A stretch of DNA of 15,958 nt from Dethiobacter sp. (GTDB taxonomy: Bacteria > Bacillota_D > Dethiobacteria > Dethiobacterales > Dethiobacteraceae), in contig JAGXSQ010000126.1 in the NCBI GenBank assembly GCA_018333395.1, positions 1-15,958 of the forward strand. The letters run 5' to 3'. Both the position numbers and the translations under genes were made by a program. Numbering within the stretch: position 1 is the first letter of the stretch; each line of letters opens with the position of its first letter. Shown one piece after another: positions 14,501-15,958 of this stretch. Under the pieces are notes generated by a model, which saw only the letters and a program-made list of their open reading frames with translations, made no database searches and was not told the DNA's origin.

Positions 14501-15123
14501 CCCTAGCATCTATCGCTGAGGATGACCTAGTCCAACAACGCTGGCAACACTGGCACCGCCACGGACTTGTCTTTCCGGGGTTCACCAACAAGAACGCAGT
14601 ATTGTTCCCGGAACGGTTTAACGGCAAACTGGCCATGTACCACCGCATCGCTCCCAGCATCTGGTTAACCTATGCCACCACATTTGACACCCCCTGGCCC
14701 CGGGAAGGGCATAGGCTGATCATGGGCAGCCGCTCTGGGATGATGTGGGACGCTGTTAAAATCGGCTCAGGTGCTCCTCCCCTGAAAACCCGCTTTGGTT
14801 GGCTATTAATCTATCACGGAGTGGACTACGGCTTCCGCTATCGGCTTGGTGTTTTCCTCACTGCCCTAGACGACCCGGCAAAACTCATCTACCGCTCCCC
14901 AAATCCCATCCTAGAGCCGGAAAAGTCTTATGAAATTGGTGTTTCAGGCCAGAGTTGGGTGCCAAATGTGGTCTTTACCTGTGGAGCAGTCTCAGCTATT
15001 GACAAAAATATCTTAGATGAAGATGATGAAATCCTTGTCTATTACGGCGGGGCAGACACCGTCATCGGTGTCGCTTCTGCCCGGGTAGCCGACCTTATCC
15101 CGGCGCGATTTCGTCAAGGATGA
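11548..15123 (+). CDS. Fusion: GT-A-like domain - unknown middle - GH130 mannoside phosphorylase
   Basis: A 1,191-residue cytosolic protein. Residues about 28-440 align by eye with glucosyl-3-phosphoglycerate-synthase-like GT-A transferases and their helical tail: VDLVVGIPFLNGGDEAQIVL, INYWLTMRALQ, FLGTK, LWAQLVYESLVAYH, and LVPLFEGRMAGFL. The acidic positions are lost, however: AVCPS (68-72) where SDGGS is expected and VEPSL (117-121) for D-x-D-L. Residues 440-880 match nothing I know. Residues 881-1185 are GH130: SPFNPMLTP, IFYRAVGEDG (Arg917), GCEDPRL (958-963), NKNAVLFPE (Lys1015), YHR (His1032) and IYHGVDY (His1090), with basic residues typical of phosphorylases rather than hydrolases. 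GH130 enzymes cleave beta-mannosides, releasing Man1P. GTG 11557, five bases after GAGGTGA, is a likelier start than GTG 11548. Confidence 0.85.
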   Translation: MKTVTELESMYHQSLSRALEKAAGMENVDLVVGIPFLNGGDEAQIVLSILEAGLDSFYPDLKALIVCAVCPSLSSMENYESERILLTRLDKALTGRGWVVRSLMDVAHRLTADLVIVEPSLLTAKSNGSPEGLTSDWIKLMYQPVRDGSAQFVLPRFKLSHLSNSIGDHLVFPLLASLYNLELKGCLDAGMTISRQLLPNLLEEVSSWSGEVYEYGINYWLTMRALQLKTDITEVFLGTKPKATMPVGLDYMFSQAVHAVFQAIGKGQDVWKHNPQAVRSVLTIGPRHNLFLQELTLETRPHLTQFRRGFSRYYEAVWSRIFSEELCIQLKEAATASEEDFSFPSTLWAQLVYESLVAYHFISMLAKEDLANSLVPLFEGRMAGFLKEISTHTHCDLSEASSELTVCPFNARNTLETQNDAFISRKQVFLEKWLHHKAALLPFLPEIAYWEYIPGIPIILPHLVRSASGKSAHVTGIYERLLKEYKEEFETFAQQTLSLSLDDGSEKLGTAIRSLVEQVEKDLDQILLPGDLHTLEGIQNVAERIFALYPAPKSFSLKAEVAAWLLREHPPRNLITLWGYHDTDELLKHHNPLDVLALASWSEVSKYSTWNSEWLKEHLKPEHLEISPIRPLVVNYSDFPALSGMREAASLSYLTSRVVISNLRKGSGGSFPKTRILTILLKSIIEAEQLGSIWKSFSKQSSKDFGTKIVNSIEGHWGVSLFSGHSIFENIQQEMLKSKLLEISRQDWGNTNDAVEEARNHLARMAAVYHLGLTLPDGYFITCSLWSWASYSFKGGKGIPTPLSLMVERRWFGSELFSRCYEHVISSRNEILPKIAALMGQGRESENLAALFLGAPPDGLEIIIDQKIEKDLPQAGKLIRSPFNPMLTPIAEHNWESKYVLNCGAIRVKGNVYIFYRAVGEDGISRLGLAISKNGLQVDERLPEPVFGPAHESEKMGCEDPRLIAIEGRVYMLYTAYDGIIPQIALASIAEDDLVQQRWQHWHRHGLVFPGFTNKNAVLFPERFNGKLAMYHRIAPSIWLTYATTFDTPWPREGHRLIMGSRSGMMWDAVKIGSGAPPLKTRFGWLLIYHGVDYGFRYRLGVFLTALDDPAKLIYRSPNPILEPEKSYEIGVSGQSWVPNVVFTCGAVSAIDKNILDEDDEILVYYGGADTVIGVASARVADLIPARFRQG

Positions 15124-15176
15124 TGTGATTCTAAAACTCCTCCGCATTCACCTGTTGGAAAGGGGATTTTTTGAAA

Positions 15177-15958
15177 ATGAGAATTGCCATGCTTTCTCCT
15201 ATAGCTTGGAGGACTCCACCCCGTAACTATGGACCTTGGGAACGTGTAGTTTCATTGATAACAGAAGGCCTGCAAAAAAGAGGGATAGATGTTACCCTGT
15301 TTGCCACGGCTGACTCACTGACAGAGGGAAAGCTCCATGCTGTAGTGCCACGCCCTTACGAAGAAGACAAATTGCTTGATCCAAAGGTATGGGAGTGTCT
15401 TCATATCTCCGAGATGTTTGAAAGAGCTAAAGATTTTGAGCTAATCCATAACCATTTCGACTTTTTGCCACTCACCTACTCCAGGCTGACCAGAACGCCC
15501 GTCCTCACTACTATCCACGGCTTTTCTAGTCCGAAGATCCTGCCTGTCTACAAAAAATATAACGATACAACTTTTTATGTGTCCATCAGTAACGCTGATC
15601 GCTCACCGGAACTGGATTATATCGCTACCGTTTATCATGGGATCGATGTTGAAAACTTCGCATTTCAGGAAACACCTGAAGATTACCTGCTTTTTTTAGG
15701 GCGCATTCATCACGATAAAGGTGTCAGTGAAGCAATTCAGATTGCGCGCAAAGTCGGCATGAAACTGATCATAGCCGGGATTATTCAGGATGAAGCTTAT
15801 TTTAAAGAACGAGTTGAACCTTTCCTTGATGGTTCCCAAATCAACTATGTAGGCACTGTAACTCCTGAGTTGAGAAATGAGTTACTTGGGAACGCCTTTG
15901 GTTTTATCCATTCAATCAATTTTAATGAGCCTTTTGGCTTATCTGTGGTGGAAGCTGG
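15177..15958 (+). CDS. GT4 glycosyltransferase, 3' end beyond window
   Basis: The first 260 residues of a GT-B, GT4-family transferase. It opens with MRIAMLSPIAWRTPP and the glycine-containing acceptor loop NYGPWERVVS. It then has HNHFDFLPL, TIHGFSS, VYHGID, the donor-phosphate motif LGRIHHDKG (Arg176, Lys181), and a complete EX7E in NEPFGLSVVEA (Glu251, Glu259). The whole protein is probably 350-400 residues. Start ATG 15177-15179 with AAAGGGG upstream. It follows the GT/GH130 fusion by 53 bp on the same strand, so the two are likely co-transcribed. Context suggests mannosyl transfer; the donor cannot be read from sequence. It differs from the minus-strand GT4 fusion by having both donor-site glutamates and no sign yet of an extra domain. 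Confidence 0.9.
   Translation, partial: MRIAMLSPIAWRTPPRNYGPWERVVSLITEGLQKRGIDVTLFATADSLTEGKLHAVVPRPYEEDKLLDPKVWECLHISEMFERAKDFELIHNHFDFLPLTYSRLTRTPVLTTIHGFSSPKILPVYKKYNDTTFYVSISNADRSPELDYIATVYHGIDVENFAFQETPEDYLLFLGRIHHDKGVSEAIQIARKVGMKLIIAGIIQDEAYFKERVEPFLDGSQINYVGTVTPELRNELLGNAFGFIHSINFNEPFGLSVVEA

Noticed and set aside
1..15958. CRISPR array, tRNA or rRNA genes, riboswitches
   Set aside because: No regularly spaced repeats, tRNA-like arms, rRNA-like stretches or recognisable aptamer cores were seen on reading both strands; a covariance-model search was not possible.

Overview
The window looks like a chromosomal piece of an anaerobic, low-to-mid-GC Firmicute, probably related to Peptococcaceae/Desulfotomaculum-type clostridia. 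That is an inference from the gene families, the AAGGAG-type ribosome binding sites, the frequent GTG/TTG starts and the DUF1538/P-II pair. No rRNA or other taxonomic marker is present.

Region 1 (1-3277) is accessory DNA. It opens with the right-hand ~1 kb of an IS3-family insertion sequence (orfA, a perfect A_AAA_AAG frameshift site, and orfB running off the left edge). The element ends near 1004 inside a small ORF resembling the N-terminus of a TnpB/Cas12-like protein. Next come two toxin-antitoxin loci, back to back and transcribed divergently: brnT-brnA on the minus strand and a vapB-like/vapC pair on the plus strand. The vapB-like antitoxin has a net frameshift near its N-terminus. A decayed DDE transposase fragment follows.

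Region 2 (3278-5379) is a compact minus-strand operon. Two single-domain DUF1538 membrane proteins are followed by a protein made of two fused P-II-like domains. All junctions overlap by a few bases. The first DUF1538 gene has one base too many in a nine-base homopolymer next to its natural start.

Region 3 (5745-15958) is a mannose-polymer locus. On the minus strand, a four-gene operon encodes a GT4 glycosyltransferase fused to an alpha/alpha-barrel-like domain, a cupin phosphomannose isomerase, a mannose-1-phosphate guanylyltransferase and a phosphohexomutase. The last three form a complete Fru6P -> Man6P -> Man1P -> GDP-mannose supply line. Divergently, on the plus strand, lie a 1,191-residue fusion (GT-A-like domain apparently lacking its acidic metal motif, a long uncharacterised middle, and a C-terminal GH130 mannoside phosphorylase domain) and a second GT4 glycosyltransferase cut by the right edge. 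The 211-bp divergent intergenic region has a palindromic -10-like box, a 21-bp-spaced direct repeat and a 13-codon leader ORF.

The most interesting proposal is that Region 3 makes and recycles a cytosolic mannose polymer or oligosaccharide, loosely analogous to Leishmania mannogen. GDP-mannose feeds the transferases, and the GH130 domain phosphorolyses mannosides back to Man1P, the substrate of the neighbouring guanylyltransferase and mutase. The families are recognised from sequence; the pathway is an inference.
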